Shown: positions 48,717-60,362 of the stretch, one piece after another
Position numbering within the stretch: the first letter of the stretch is position 1
Layout: every line of letters begins with the position of its first letter
Origin: Myotis daubentonii
Taxonomy: Eukaryota; Chordata; Mammalia; Chiroptera; Vespertilionidae
Length of the DNA stretch: 64,000 bases
Reading direction: 5' to 3'
Assembly (NCBI RefSeq): GCF_963259705.1
Contig: NC_081861.1
Span: forward strand, 109,460,102-109,524,101
Translations under genes and position numbers: made by a program
The notes under the pieces: model-generated
The model's input: only the letters and a program-made list of their open reading frames with translations
Told to the model about the DNA's origin: nothing
Databases searched by the model: none

Positions 48717-49277
48717 TTAATAAACTGGGTTAATTATAACAGTATCAGTAACTGCATTCAAACTTCAATGACTGTGTTGGATATGGTCATTTTTAATATT
48801 GTTTAAGTAAACGTTTAATGTTTTCCATTTTCTTTCATGTTTTGAATCCTTTGAAATAAGAATTTCTAGTGTTTTTCTATCAGTTTGGTATTCAAAAGGA
48901 GTAAAAATGTATAAAGAGAACTTATTGTGTTTTTAAATCTTACATAAAAATATTTTCAATATGCATGCTATATAAAACCCAAATAAATTTGACCTTTACA
49001 AACCATTTGCAACTTACTTCTGAAAGGTGTGTGATATGACCTTAGATTATTTTATAGGTTTGGCATAGAGATACAAGTAGATTTCTACTTTTCACCATGA
49101 CATTATCAACAAGAAGCAGTGAAAGAATTCATTTCACATGTGGCATGAGTGCTTAGAATGGCTAAGTTATATGTACCTACTAACATAGTCAGTGTTCTAT
49201 AAATATTCTTTTTTATTAATTCTCCTTTCCAGCCTTTATCTCCCCTACTGGAAAGTAGAATCCAGGTACTCCTAGGT
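48717..49277. other. Unassigned intronic DNA
   Basis: No recognised repeat or exon. Confidence 0.5.
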
Positions 49278-49790
49278 TCAAAAGTTGCTCATAGCAGCAC
49301 AATTTACAATAGCTAAGATTTGGAAACAGCCAAAGTGCCCATCAGCAAATGAGCAGATTAAAAAACTGGTACATCTACACAATGGAATACTACGCTGCTG
49401 TAGAAAAGAAATAACTCTTACCATTTGCAACAGCATGGATGGACCTGGATGGCATTATGCTAAGCAAAATAAGCCAGTTGGAAAAAGATAAATATCACAT
49501 GATCTCACTCATTTGTGGAATAGAATGAACAACATAAACTGATAAACAAAAACAGATCCAGAGAAATAAAAGCACCGAATAGACAATCAAACCTCAGAGG
49601 GAAGGCAGAGGAGGATGAGGGGTGGGGTAAGAGATCAACCAAAGGACTTGTATCCATGTATATGAGCATGACCAATGAACATAGAAAATAGGGGGGTGGA
49701 GGCATGTGCTGGGGGTGGGAGTGTCAGGCAGAGTTCAATGGAGGGAAAAGGAGACATATGTAAAACTTTCAACAGTAAAGAATTTATATA
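49278..49790 (+). mobile_element. 5'-truncated L1, ORF2 C-terminus and 3' UTR
   Basis: AGCAGCACAATTTACAATAG-CTAAGATTTGG ... AATGGAATACTACGCTGCTG encodes the end of ORF2 ([20 protein letters not shown]). A G-rich 3' UTR follows. Same region as 12370-12560 in the full-length copy, but on the opposite strand. Confidence 0.9.
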
Positions 49791-49799
49791 TTTATATAA

Positions 49800-49808
49800 G
49801 TATATATA

Positions 49809-49871
<63 letters not shown>
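49800..49871. repeat. Compound (TA)n/(TG)n microsatellite
   Basis: TATATG, about 7 TG units, then about 25 TA units, following the L1 tail. Confidence 0.96.
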
Positions 49872-49875
<4 letters not shown>

Positions 49876-50290
49876 GTTGCAGGTCTGTGTACTGGACACA
49901 TGCATTTCTATTGTCATTTTATAACTAGTCTATGGAAACCACAATGAAGTGGTTGGAAAAGCACTGGTCTTTTAGTCACAGTTTCTCAGTTACTAACAGG
50001 CTAACTCAATCACTAACCTTGAGAAATTAAACCTCTCTCTGACTTAATTTTAGTAAAATAGTAATAATAATATTTGCTTAAGCTTCCTCATCCACAAGTT
50101 AGATTGACACTCTGATAAGTGTGACAGATTAAATATATTATTATTACTATGCCCTGTAAAATACATATGACATAACATGTGCTTACATGTGTAGATTTTA
50201 GTAGGGGTGATATATTTGGCATATAATTGATGTATAAAACTTTGTCTAAAACATATGCTCTTCAGTATATAGTTACAGTAAATATATGTA
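49872..50290. other. Unassigned intronic DNA
   Basis: No recognised repeat or exon. Confidence 0.5.
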
Positions 50291-50650
50291 TATAATTTAA
50301 TTTTTTAAATCTTTATTGTTGAGAGCATTACAGATGTGCCCCCTTCCCCTCCCCATTGTCCCCCTCCACCCAGTTCCCACTTTGCTCTAGGGCTACGCCT
50401 TCACCACCCTATTGTCTCTGACCACAGGTACTGCATATATGAATATAAAATCTTTGGTTAATCTCTCCCCACCCCCTCTCCCCCTTTCCCTTTGAGGTTC
50501 ATTAGTCTGTTCCATGTTTCCATGCTTCTGGTTTCATTTTATTCTTCAGTTTATTTTGTGCATTAGATTCCTTGCTTGTTTATTTTAATTTTTACATTCA
50601 ATTGTTGATAGACATCTATATATTGCCATTTTCTTGTTCATATTTTTATT

Positions 50651-50757
50651 TCTTCTTTCTTCTTCTTCTTCTTCTTCTTCTTCTTCTTCTTCTTCTTCTT
50701 CTTCTTCTTCTTCTTCTTCTTCTTCTTCTCCTCCTCCTCCTCCCCTTCCTCCTCCTT
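50651..50757. repeat. (TTC)n microsatellite
   Basis: About 25 TTC units, then a TCC-rich tail. The poly-Glu and poly-Ser/Leu ORFs over it are artefacts. Confidence 0.96.
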
Positions 50758-50877
50758 CTTCTTCAAGAATGTCCATCATCATTTCATATAATACTAGTTT
50801 GGTGATGATGGATTCCTTTAGCTTTTTCTTGTCTGTGAAGCTCTTTATCTGACCTTCAATTCTAAATTATAGCTTTA

Positions 50878-51466
50878 TGCCGGAGTCCAGCCCCAGCAGG
50901 TCCAGGGGTTACCAAAGGCGTAGACGGAGTCGGCGAAGAGGGAAGGACACGTAGACAGTGTTCAGTTGATCAGCAGCCTAGCCAGGATCTCCAGCCAAGT
51001 TCTGGTCTGGATCTCCAGAGAGGTTCTGTAGCCATGTTCCCTTGCTAGGTTCTTCAGCCAGGTTCTGTGTAGGTTCTGTCTGTACGTTCTCTCTTCTAAG
51101 TCCTGTCTCCTGAGTTCTGTCTCTTGCTGTCTTGTTGCATCTGTATTTATACCAGTTGATTCCAATCCTATCAATCTCTATTACAAAGGTTAGGGCGTTT
51201 CTTATCTCCATTCCAGGGAGTAAAGATTATGTAGTTTAAGCATGATTGTTCGTAGTTAAAGTGATTAATTACCCGCCTTGCACTTAGTTGAGGGGTTTTA
51301 TCCCCTCCCTAACTTCAGGGGAAAATCCCTACCTGGGGAAACAACCTTTCTTGGAGAGGTGACCTTGGTTAAAACACAGCACCAAGAAGGTGAGCAAACA
51401 TATTAAGAACAGTATGTCATATATGCCAGGTCCCTTGAAACAGCAAGCATGGACCGGCTCCCGGCA
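50878..51466 (-). mobile_element. Solo LTR of a class II (ERVK-like) endogenous retrovirus
   Basis: 589 bp bounded by TGCCGG...CCGGCA and an exact 6-bp target duplication gcttta (50872-50877 and 51467-51472). The TATAAATA box on the minus strand at 51151-51144 sets the orientation. U5-side features include a CTTCGCCGACTCC-type stretch near 50920-50945. No internal gag, pol or env sequence is present, so it arose by LTR-LTR recombination. The 6-bp duplication and layout suggest a betaretrovirus-like ERV; the exact family needs a library match. Confidence 0.88.
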
Positions 51467-51997
51467 GCTTTACTGGGTAGAGTAATCTTGGTTGTAGGTC
51501 CTTTCTATTCATCACTTTGAATATTTCTTGCCACTCCCTTCTGGCCTGCAGTTTCTCTTGAGAAATCAGCTGACAGTCATATGGGCACTCCCTTGTAGGT
51601 AACTAACTGCTTTTCTCCTGCTGCTTTTAAGATCTTCTTTTTGTCTTTAACCCTTGGCATTTTAATTATGCTGTATCCTGGTATGGGCCTCTTTAGATTA
51701 TATTTTATCCACATATTAGAGAATATGAGTATCAATGCTCTGTTTTCAGGGTGGGTCTTACAAGAACTAGAGAATAAATAATGGGAAAGGGTATATTAAA
51801 TAATTAATTCACAAAAACAAAGTGTTCAAAAGCAACTAAGAGAGGTTGGTAGTTCATTATGATAGAATTAATAACGAACAGATGAACTTTACTATTTGTT
51901 TTGATTGAAATATGTATGAAAAATTTAAGGATAAAAAGGCAAGTGGTTATTTTCAAGAAACCTTGTTTTTTTAAGAATATATATATATATATGTATA

Positions 51998-52001
51998 TAG
52001 G

Positions 52002-52027
<26 letters not shown>
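51998..52027. repeat. (GATA)n microsatellite
   Basis: About seven GATA units next to a Ves tail and a TA run (51977-51993). Confidence 0.9.
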
Positions 52028-52033
<6 letters not shown>

Positions 52034-52034
<1 letters not shown>

Positions 52035-52242
52035 AATAGATGTCTTTATTGATTTCAGAGAGGAAGGGAGAGGGAAAGAGAGAAACATCAATGATGAGAG
52101 AGAATCCTTGATTAGCTGCCTCCTTCAGGTCCCTTCTGCAGATCAAGCCCACAACCCAGGCATGTGCCCTTGATTGGAATCAAATCTGGGATCCTTCAGT
52201 CCGCAGGCTGACACTCTATCCACTGAGCAAACCAGCTAGGAC
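52034..52242 (-). mobile_element. Ves SINE, minus strand
   Basis: GTCCTAGCTGGTTTGCTCAG head on minus. The tail is replaced by a GATA repeat. Confidence 0.9.
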
Positions 52243-52274
52243 AAGAAATCAACCCTTCTGAAAAATGACTTTAA

Positions 52275-52492
52275 ATCCATCCTTTTCTCAAACTGCGGCT
52301 CATGAGCCACAGGCAGCTCTTTGGCTCCTTGAGTGTGGCTCTTCCTAAGCCTTAGGAGTACCTTAATTAAGTTAATAACAATGTACTTACCTATATTAAG
52401 TTTAAAAAATTTGACTCTCAAAAGAAATTTCAATCATTGTACTGTTGATATTTGGCTCTGTTGACTAATGATTTTGTCGACCACTGCTTTAG
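52275..52492. mobile_element. Probable non-autonomous DNA transposon
   Basis: Contains CTCAAACTGCGGCTCATGAG-CCACAGGCAGCTC and, at the other end, TTTGTCGACCACTGC, a hAT-like terminal sequence. The family is not certain. Confidence 0.45.
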
Positions 52493-52499
52493 ACAAAGA

Positions 52500-53055
52500 G
52501 AAATAAAATACTATTTTATTTTATCTGCCCTTATCTTGCAATGGTCTACTTTTCCCATTCTCAGATTGGTAGCTTCATATTAATACTACCTCAAACTAAT
52601 CTCACTACTGTTGTTCATTTGTTCTGAGAATGTCACATTCTGAAAATGTTTCCACAATGGAAGTAGAGTTTATGCAATTAATTGCATGTTTAATTTGGAT
52701 TGAACCTAAGATTGAAGTAAAGCATTAATCAGCACATTGTTTTATTTCTTTTTTTCAGGTTAGAAAACATGATTTTTCTAGTGTGTTCTTGTTTAATGCC
52801 AAATAATATAGTATCCACTTAAAAATTAAAACACACCACTAATTAAGCAACTTAAAAAAAAAAACAAAATACTTAGCTGGGTTGTATGCTGGGTGAAAAA
52901 GATGAATGCATCTGCCAAATGTACACATTTTACAACTGTTGCATAATTTGAATCCTGGGAGAATTTGATTCATGTTACTCACCATTTCCTCCACTGGCAC
53001 TACACCTAATAAACCATATATATTAAACTTTTATAGGGAAAACACTAACCTATTT
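52500..53055. other. Unassigned intronic DNA
   Basis: No recognised repeat or exon. Confidence 0.5.
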
Positions 53056-53064
53056 TCACTGATA

Positions 53065-53210
53065 CCTGGATTCTAATGAATCAAAATAACAAACAAAACA
53101 GAAACAGACTCATAGATTTGGAAGAGAGTGACAGTCGTCAGAGAGGAAGAGGGCTGGGGAACTGGGTGAAAAAGGTAAAGAAATTAAGCAAAAAAAAAAA
53201 AAAAAAAAAA
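53065..53210 (+). mobile_element. L1 3' UTR fragment with A-tail
   Basis: AACAGAAACAGACTCATAGA-TTTGG and a 21-bp A-run at 53190-53210 mark an L1 3' end. Confidence 0.6.
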
Positions 53211-53416
53211 GTCCACCAGTGTGGTTTAGTTGTAAGAAGCCAGGAGGTCTCCAGTACTATGTAGGATTCTTGGTCAACGCAGTGCTCAGGTTGCAGACTC
53301 AATCCCCAGTAGGGGGCATGCAGGAGGCAACCAATCAATGATCTTCCTCTCTCATTGATGTTTCAATCTCTCTCCCTTCCTCTCACTCTAAAAATTAATA
53401 AAAATATTTTAAAAAC
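53211..53416 (+). mobile_element. Diverged Ves SINE, plus strand
   Basis: Degenerate head (CCACCAGTGTGGTTTAGTTG), CCCCAGTAGGGGGCATGCAG, CATTGATGTTTCAATCTCTC and an AAAATATTTTAAAAAC tail. Confidence 0.75.
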
Positions 53417-53605
53417 AAAACTCATAGACACAGACAACAGTATGGTGATTACCAGAGGGAAGGGGGCATGGGTGGAAATAGGAGAGGGTAAAGGGGGATA
53501 AATGGTGATGGAAGGATACTTGACTTGGGATGGTAAACACACAATACAATATACAGACATTGTATTATAAGATTGTACACCTGAAATATGTATAATTTTA
53601 TTAAC
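53417..53605 (+). mobile_element. L1 3' UTR fragment
   Basis: CTCATAGACACAGACAACAG-TATGGTG ... GATGGAAGGATACTTGACTT ... GATTGTACACCTGAAATATG. Same segment as 24-341. Confidence 0.75.
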
Positions 53606-53608
53606 AAA

Positions 53609-54258
53609 CTAGAGGCCCGGTGCACAAAAATTTGTGCACTCAGTAGGGGGAGGGGGTCTCTCAGCCTGGCCTGAGCCCATTTGCAGTCCAGGACCCCTTG
53701 GCAGATGTCCACCTGTCGACTTAGGCCCACTCCCTGGGGGATCAGGCCTAAGCTGCAGTCAGACATCCTTCTGGCAAATAATGCCAAATAATTGGCAGCC
53801 AGGGAGTCCTCGGGGGATGCCCACTAAAGGCTTAGGCCCCCAAGGGAGCTGTGATGAGGAAGCTGGGGTGACAGAGGAGCCACGCTGTCCCACCCCGCTG
53901 CCCTCGGTCGAGTCACACACAGGATGCCCGGATGGCAGCTGGGCGGGATGGCCGATCGCTGCTGCACTGCCCGGCCACCCTGGGTTGGGTTGCGCCTGGG
54001 ACGCCCGGGTCACAGATAGCAGGCCCGGATGGTGGCAGGGCAGGCGGGATGGCACTGTCCTGCCCCACTGCCCCGGGTGGCAAATAGCAGGCCCGGATAG
54101 CGGTGGGGCAGGTGGGATGGCGCTGACCCGCCCTGCCTGTGGTATGCAAATTAGCCACCATCTTTGTTGGTGGTTAATTTGCATATTGCGCTGATTAGCC
54201 AATGGGAGGCATAGCGAAGGCATGGTCAATTACCATGTTTGTCTATTATTAGATAGGA
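53609..54258 (-). mobile_element. HeliBat-type Helitron 10
   Basis: Left end CTAGAGGCCCGGTGCACAAA with hairpin; right end TATTAGATAGGA (minus-strand TCCTATCTAATAATAGACAA). Host A at 53608 and T at 54259. The GC-rich interior (GATGGCnGGGCAGGnGGGATG units) has long but meaningless ORFs on both strands. Confidence 0.95.
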
Positions 54259-54282
54259 TGTCACCTCAATACATTCAATTTA

Positions 54283-54294
54283 AATATCTATCTA

Positions 54295-54340
<46 letters not shown>
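54283..54340. repeat. (TA)n microsatellite
   Basis: TATC units followed by about 22 TA units. Confidence 0.95.
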
Positions 54341-54343
<3 letters not shown>

Positions 54344-54344
54344 T

Positions 54345-57300
54345 TCTCCATAACTCCATAATACATATGATATTTCATCTTCTTTGGCCTTATTTCTTTG
54401 TGTTCTGAATTGATTCAGGATTTGGGTAGAGAAGATGAGTGGCATTTTAAAAAATAGTGAAGATGCTTGATTGACCTGAGCTAGGTCAATAGAATTATCT
54501 TTCCTGGGATTGTGAGTCTTTACAAACAGAGGGGCCAAATTTGGTTGAAGCAGGGTTATCTGTAAGCTGTTCCCTGGAGAGAAAGATTGAGAAATTACCA
54601 GAAAAAATGAAATCATGTATAAAATATTGCCATTAGTTCATGAATAAGTTAGCTACCTCAAAAGAAAGGTTTGATAGCCCAAAGTATGCTTGTGATAAGA
54701 AAATCATGTTGTTTATAAAAGTGAATAAGAGGTGATTAAGCACTTGGGAGGGGGAGCAAAAAAAAACATAGTCCTGGATAGGGAAAATAATTTTTTTCTA
54801 ACCATAAATTTAAACCTTCCTAAAACATTATAGACACATTTATTGGTAGTTTTAAAAAATAAATAGTAAGAAGTTACTTTTAAATAACCATTCTGTCAGG
54901 GAAGGAAATTGCATCCTCAGGGGAAATTGCAATCATTAACAAAGATTTTGACTCAGAGAAAATGGTGTGGATCTATACTCATGTTTCAGTCTGTGAAGGG
55001 GCAAAATAAATAAATAAATAAATAAATAACAACTTTCCAGATGCCTTGCTTATTAAGCTAGTTATGCATTTCACTGCAGGTTGTAAAACAGTAGAACATG
55101 CACAAGGGGCTCATAAGCATATTTTAGAGTGAGGGAATATCATTTACACTGCTTTTATATTGTTAATATCACCCCAGAGATTAAGGTTAAGTTTAAACTA
55201 CTGTAAATCTACAGTTTGCTCGCCTTTGTATAATTTCATTTTTAATTGAATGAGACTCACATCAATGAATATATGATTAAGCAATAAGCCTAATAAAATA
55301 ATACTTTTATTGTACACAGATTTATTAAAATCTTGGACATATATAGCACAGCAACATACTATTAAGCCAGTTTGTGGTTTACAGTGAAGTTCATTGAGTA
55401 GATTTTAGATTTGTTTTTTGTTGGAATGAAATTTTGATACAGTCTTTTTTATTTTTTTCTTTACAGCCTGAACACTGATGGCAGAACTCCAACTGATCAT
55501 AGACGCGAATAGGGTGCTGTAGCAGTTACCTGCTTATCTAGTGTAATTCTTAAGAATTCGTACTCAAATTCTTAAAACATGGAACCACCAATTACTGTTT
55601 GTTCATTACCAGTAAATAGAACTTTGCACGTACAGGAAAAATGTATTAGAGAATGGGCTTTACACATTTTTAGCAGATAATCATAATGATGATTAATTTT
55701 GATATTTTACACTTCTATAATCCCTTTCTTCCATGGAATTCATACTGCTTCAAAAAGATTATCATGTTAATCCACACAACATCTTAGTGGGTAAGAAAGT
55801 GAAATAATTTTTAAGACAGAGAAAATGCTATTTCTAAATGACATGACAGAAATGAAAATGTAGACATAACCACTTCAAGCTCTGATTACTATGAAATAGC
55901 TTTAAATCTGGCTGACCTGGGATTTATCAGGAATTATGTGAGGGGGTAATTCATTTGTGCAAATGATCAATACATGTTATGACTGCTTAAGTGCTCACCT
56001 TTCTAAAAGATACACGTTGCTTGTAGTGCTCTCAAAGAGAATATAGAGAGCTCTAGTTTGTAGTTATTACCATGCCTAGTTCTTCCTTTAATTTGTTGAT
56101 GGTGAAGCAACTCAACCAGTCCCTTTCTACTAGCACATCCCTAATCTGTAAAGAAGGCAATGATATAACCACATACCCAAGCTACTAAAAATGCCCCTTT
56201 AATTCTTTTCTGATCTCATCCCATCTTCAATTCTGCTTCCTCTGTATTAAGCTATCATCAAGCAAACAATTGAAAAATCTATGGGCATAAGAAAGAAAGG
56301 CAGATATGATGGGTCAGTTGCATCATAGATATTTTCCATTGCTCACCCTCTGCTCTACACATGGCAAGATGCCTAAAATGTTCCAGTGATTAGAACCAAA
56401 TGGGTTGCTTGGCTTGAATTATCCAGGAAATGGCCTCACATATTTTTAAGTGTTCACTAGTACTTAATGGAGACTTGGCCAAAGGCTGATGGCTAATACT
56501 TGTCCTCATTATTTTTATGCTTCCTAAGAATCTAATAGAACAGTATTACAATGTGTTAAATGTTACTCTAGTGATCAAAAAGATTTAATGCCCCTCCTAG
56601 AGTTCCCCCCTTACACAAGCGAAATGTAATCCATTGTTATTTCTACATCTGCCTAAGAATTAAGTTGTTGTAACAGAAGCACTACTCATCTTATGTGAAA
56701 AGCCAACTGAGGTTTTAACCATTCTACAATAATCAGTTCTCTGTAGCACTACATGCAGTTTCTGCTGAGATGGCCACCTACCCTACACACTTCTAAATAT
56801 ATTAATTTATATCAATATGACATTCCAGTTGTTCCATGATCTCAAGGAATTCCTTCTATGGCATAGGCATTTGGCTTCAGGTGCTCTCTACAGACTGTAG
56901 AAGGTCTACTTGTATAGAGTAGGTGGGCTGCTTTAACTGAAGTCAGTGTAATAATGCAAATTAGAAATAAGCCATGGAGGATTGAGGCAAATAATTTTTT
57001 AAATTTATTTTTTAAAATTTATTAATACCAAATATCTGAACTGAATAACACAGATTAATGATTTAAAATATAACAACCATAAATATCTCATTACTTGATA
57101 AGGAAGCAGCATATATTGAAATATAGGGGAAATTGAAAAGCATTTTCAAATTAACTAAATCACTTAAAAACAAACAAATGTCTTTTTACAAATAGGTATG
57201 GTTAATTGACTTTGGTTGAACTATAACAAATACTCGTGTTTTCTTCTGGCCTTTATGACACCTGATTTTAGCATTTTCCTTTGCATTAGCTTCAGATATA

Positions 57301-59786
57301 TACCACAGAAGGCAAGTCTCACACTTATTTAAATTTGGTACTGTCAGATGTGGCCCTTTGGAGATAACTCAAGTGATCAGCAGAGACTCATCTCCTGTGT
57401 CATGGGGTTTGCCTATGTCAGGCAGTACTGTGCTAAGGGAAGGACTGTTTGGGCTTTCATTTTTATTTTTACAATGGTCACATTTATGTGTATCAAATTC
57501 CCCCTTTTACTTATCTAATAAATTTTAACGCAATAAACTCTGTCAGTTCTCCACAAATATCTGTGTCACTCCTTGTAAGTTCCTAAGCTCCCTAACATTC
57601 CTCCAGAGAGGCTTTGTTCCTTGCTCCTCCTGATATTTAATCTTGTTTACATCGAAAATGCATATTAGATCATCTCTGTTTAGAGCTCAAGTACAAACCC
57701 TCATAAAAACATGAAACATTTAACTACTAATTAGCTGTTTTCTATTCCTAATGAAATGAGCATGCCGGGTTTGGATTAATATTCAGCTACAGCTCTCCTC
57801 TGTTTATGTTTCCAGATGTTTTTATCTAGGAGTTTACTTTGACAGCTACTACTAAATGATGAATCACTCATATTATAGCTGAAATGCATTTTGAAATTGA
57901 AATGTGGTAAACTTAAGAGATTGCTCCAAGATTCAGTGTCAGTTAGCAGGTCAATATTGGCTCCTCCCTATGATCACTCTGCTTTGGTATATGTAAAACA
58001 ATAACAGAATCTGTGTCAACATTATACATCATGCTACACAAAAGTCTATTTTGCTACTATTCTCTAAGTTAAGAGAAAAAGTTTTGTTACTATGAAATCT
58101 CAATTTAATTGTATTCTGGGTAGAACAATTCATTCATATTGATGTCTTCTTTTTGCTAGCCTAGTTTTTCTTTGGATTTTTGAGCTGCTGTGTGAAGAGT
58201 TCCTGATAGGCCTTATAAACTGGCACATTTAATGAAGGATGTGAACAGAAATGTTTGTCTTTTTTTTAAATAAGAAGTATAATTAAAAATAAAAAGGAGG
58301 GAGATTTTCAGAAATTTCATTTTTTCTGAATGACAAATGATGATTGCTTTTTGTCATTTGTTCTATATTTATGTACCTTTTTTTACAGGATTTATTTTTG
58401 TTTTTTCATTGCTTTCACATTTGTAATGTTCACAATTTGTATGGCATGATTTAAGCTTTAGCTACATTGTATACCTTCAATCATGGTAAAATAACTGTCT
58501 GCCATTTGATGTTGAAGAACTTTCCTTTGACATTTAGGCTTTGTATACAGAAGATGAGGTAGACTGGAAAACTGAGCAACTATCTGGTGAATTTTATCAG
58601 AATGAGTATTCTCAGATGCCACTCGGGAGTCTGAACAATTCTCCGGCTGTGGCTGATAACTAGACAGTTTCCAAAAATTTAGGTTTTGTTTTCTTCTGGT
58701 CACTAGAAAAGTTCAGGTGAATTCCATAGGCTCTTTGACTGGTTGCCCTCTAATGAAGCCTGACCCTCCAGGCCATCTGACCAACATAAACACAAATTCC
58801 TTTTTTCTTCTATTCCTTACCACATCTTTATTTTTGACTCAGTGGTACTCTCCACAAAATTCCTCTGACACCCCGTAATACCTTCTACACAAAAGAATAA
58901 CTATTTTAAATATATTATACACAAGGCTTAAAAGGGATATATTTTCCTCCTGACAATGCTGTTTTGACGAGATTGAACTAATATTTTAGAGTAGACATAT
59001 CAGTTCAACAATGATAATTCAAATCTCCTTTATATGTGAAGATGATATATTTAACATACATAGATTTTTAGTGTTTCTTAAGCATGGGTGATGGATTTGT
59101 ACTGATCATCCACACTTTCTTTTCTGGATTTTCTTTTGTGACCAATTTTTATGAGGTTGCTGGCTAGAAACTCAAGCCATAACCCATGACTCTGGAAGAG
59201 AGCAAGGTTAGACAAAAAAAAGGTAGAATCATTTTTTGAAAATTTTTCCAATTATAGTTTTACCCACACCATCAAATATTTTCTAACTCTAGAATGGTAT
59301 GCATTCTTTTGATTACCAACATTTAAATAGATACTGGTTTGATTAAGCACTGATTAAAATAATAATCAGACCTATTTTCCCTTGATGCAATATAAACAGT
59401 TCCAGGGTTAACCTGGGGAGAGGAAATTCTAAATGTACAAATAAGTCATTACCTTACATCATGATTGGATACTCCTTTCTCTCTGTTTTGGTAAAGCCTA
59501 GGGATCTCAAATATACCATTATGTACAAAAGCCAAAGTAATGTAGATAGCTAGAGACAACACAGTTTATGAAAAGAACCATCAGTCTTCTATGTCTCCAG
59601 TGCTATGGAAAGAAAAGCTGTAACATGAAACTTGAGACATCTTTGAAAACTGGCATATTAACATATAGAAATGTTAAGAAATTTAAAATTTTCCAATAAT
59701 AAACCAAGCTAGTTACATCAGATCATTTAGGTTTCTGGAGGTAGAAAGTTAGTGTTTTTAAGCACGTATCAGAATTATTACTCAGA
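54345..59786. other. Repeat-poor end of the terminal DACH2 intron
   Basis: About 5.4 kb with only an (AAAT)n run at 55002-55028 and no recognised transposon, in contrast with the rest of the window. Short ORFs such as 58458-58703 (minus) have no recognisable domain. A 3' splice-like site occurs at 55451-55466. Confidence 0.6.
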
Positions 59787-59788
59787 AG

Positions 59789-59801
59789 AACTAACTTGTT
59801 T

Positions 59802-59861
<60 letters not shown>

Positions 59862-59866
59862 TCAAG
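59789..59866 (+). promoter_or_regulatory. DACH2: Splice acceptor of the last DACH2 exon made of a (CTTT)n repeat
   Basis: Branch-point-like aactaac at 59789-59795, then about 63 bp of CTTT units (59801-59863) and caag at 59863-59866. No AG occurs between the branch point and the acceptor, so the repeat serves as polypyrimidine tract. Confidence 0.85.
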
Positions 59867-59916
59867 GAGGTAACTGTTACTGTTTAGCAATGTCACAACT
59901 GTTTTATTCAGCCTGA
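59867..59916 (+). CDS. DACH2: DACH2 terminal coding exon (C-terminal tail and stop)
   Basis: The preceding exon's G plus GA gives Gly; the exon then reads GNCYCLAMSQLFYSA followed by TGA at 59914-59916. From memory, vertebrate DACH2 ends in a short tail of the same form (a GGN start, a YC/CL core and a final YSA), which identifies this tiny exon 22.5 kb from its neighbour. The phase fits exactly. The tail appears somewhat diverged from what I recall for human DACH2. No domain is known in this tail. The alternative, that DACH2 ends elsewhere in the window, is less likely given the matching 3' UTR and polyadenylation signal. Confidence 0.9.
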
Positions 59917-60362
59917 AAGGTCCTCGCTGGCTTTACATAAATGAAGATGCTTGTGATTACAATTTATCTCTGAAACTCCACAGCATGGAGTTATTTCAGT
60001 TATGTTTATCAGCAACACTTTGTTTACTAAAACAGCTATTCAGTCTAAATTGATTTATAAAAAAGGGATGTGTGTGCATTTTAAAAGTAATGATGTGAAC
60101 TTGTCCTCGCATTAGATTGACCAGTTTAAGACTATGAGCTAAATTCTCATGGTTTAAGTAACCTGACCATATTTGATGCTTTTCTATGTTCACTTCAGCT
60201 TGGCCTTTTGTTTTTAAAAGAAAAAATGTGGTATTGTGTTAGAGACTAGAAATTTATATGTATGTTTCTCTGTTCTATGATATATTAAGTTAAAGTACAA
60301 CTTCTTTGTTTAAAAAATGTACTTGCTAAACTTCAGTATGAATAAAAGCATTTTGACTTTGT
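59917..60362 (+). other. DACH2: DACH2 3' UTR
   Basis: AT-rich, about 445 bp, free of recognised transposons, ending just after an AATAAA signal. The end is estimated from the signal and the following GT-rich stretch. Confidence 0.75.

Larger units (their letters stand above)
50300..51720 (-). mobile_element. Internally deleted L1 split by a solo LTR
   Basis: Antisense L1: 3' UTR (50305-50570), then directly the ORF1/ORF2 junction and ORF1 C-terminal region (50580-50877 and 51473-51700; compare 31161-31640). Nearly all of ORF2 is missing. A TTC array sits at 50651-50757. Confidence 0.75.

Noticed and set aside
50572..50805. Poly-Leu/Ser and poly-Glu ORFs
   Set aside because: Translation of a TTC microsatellite.
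51141..51160. Intact endogenous retrovirus around the TATA box
   Set aside because: Only an LTR is present. The target duplication lies directly on both sides and no internal region exists.
53634..54229. Long overlapping ORFs on both strands (186 and 156 residues)
   Set aside because: They lie entirely inside Helitron 10. The GC-rich repeated units produce low-complexity Gly/Pro/Trp proteins with no domain.
58458..58703. 81-residue minus-strand ORF near the last DACH2 exon
   Set aside because: No recognised domain, splice or promoter context; length is within chance for this interval.
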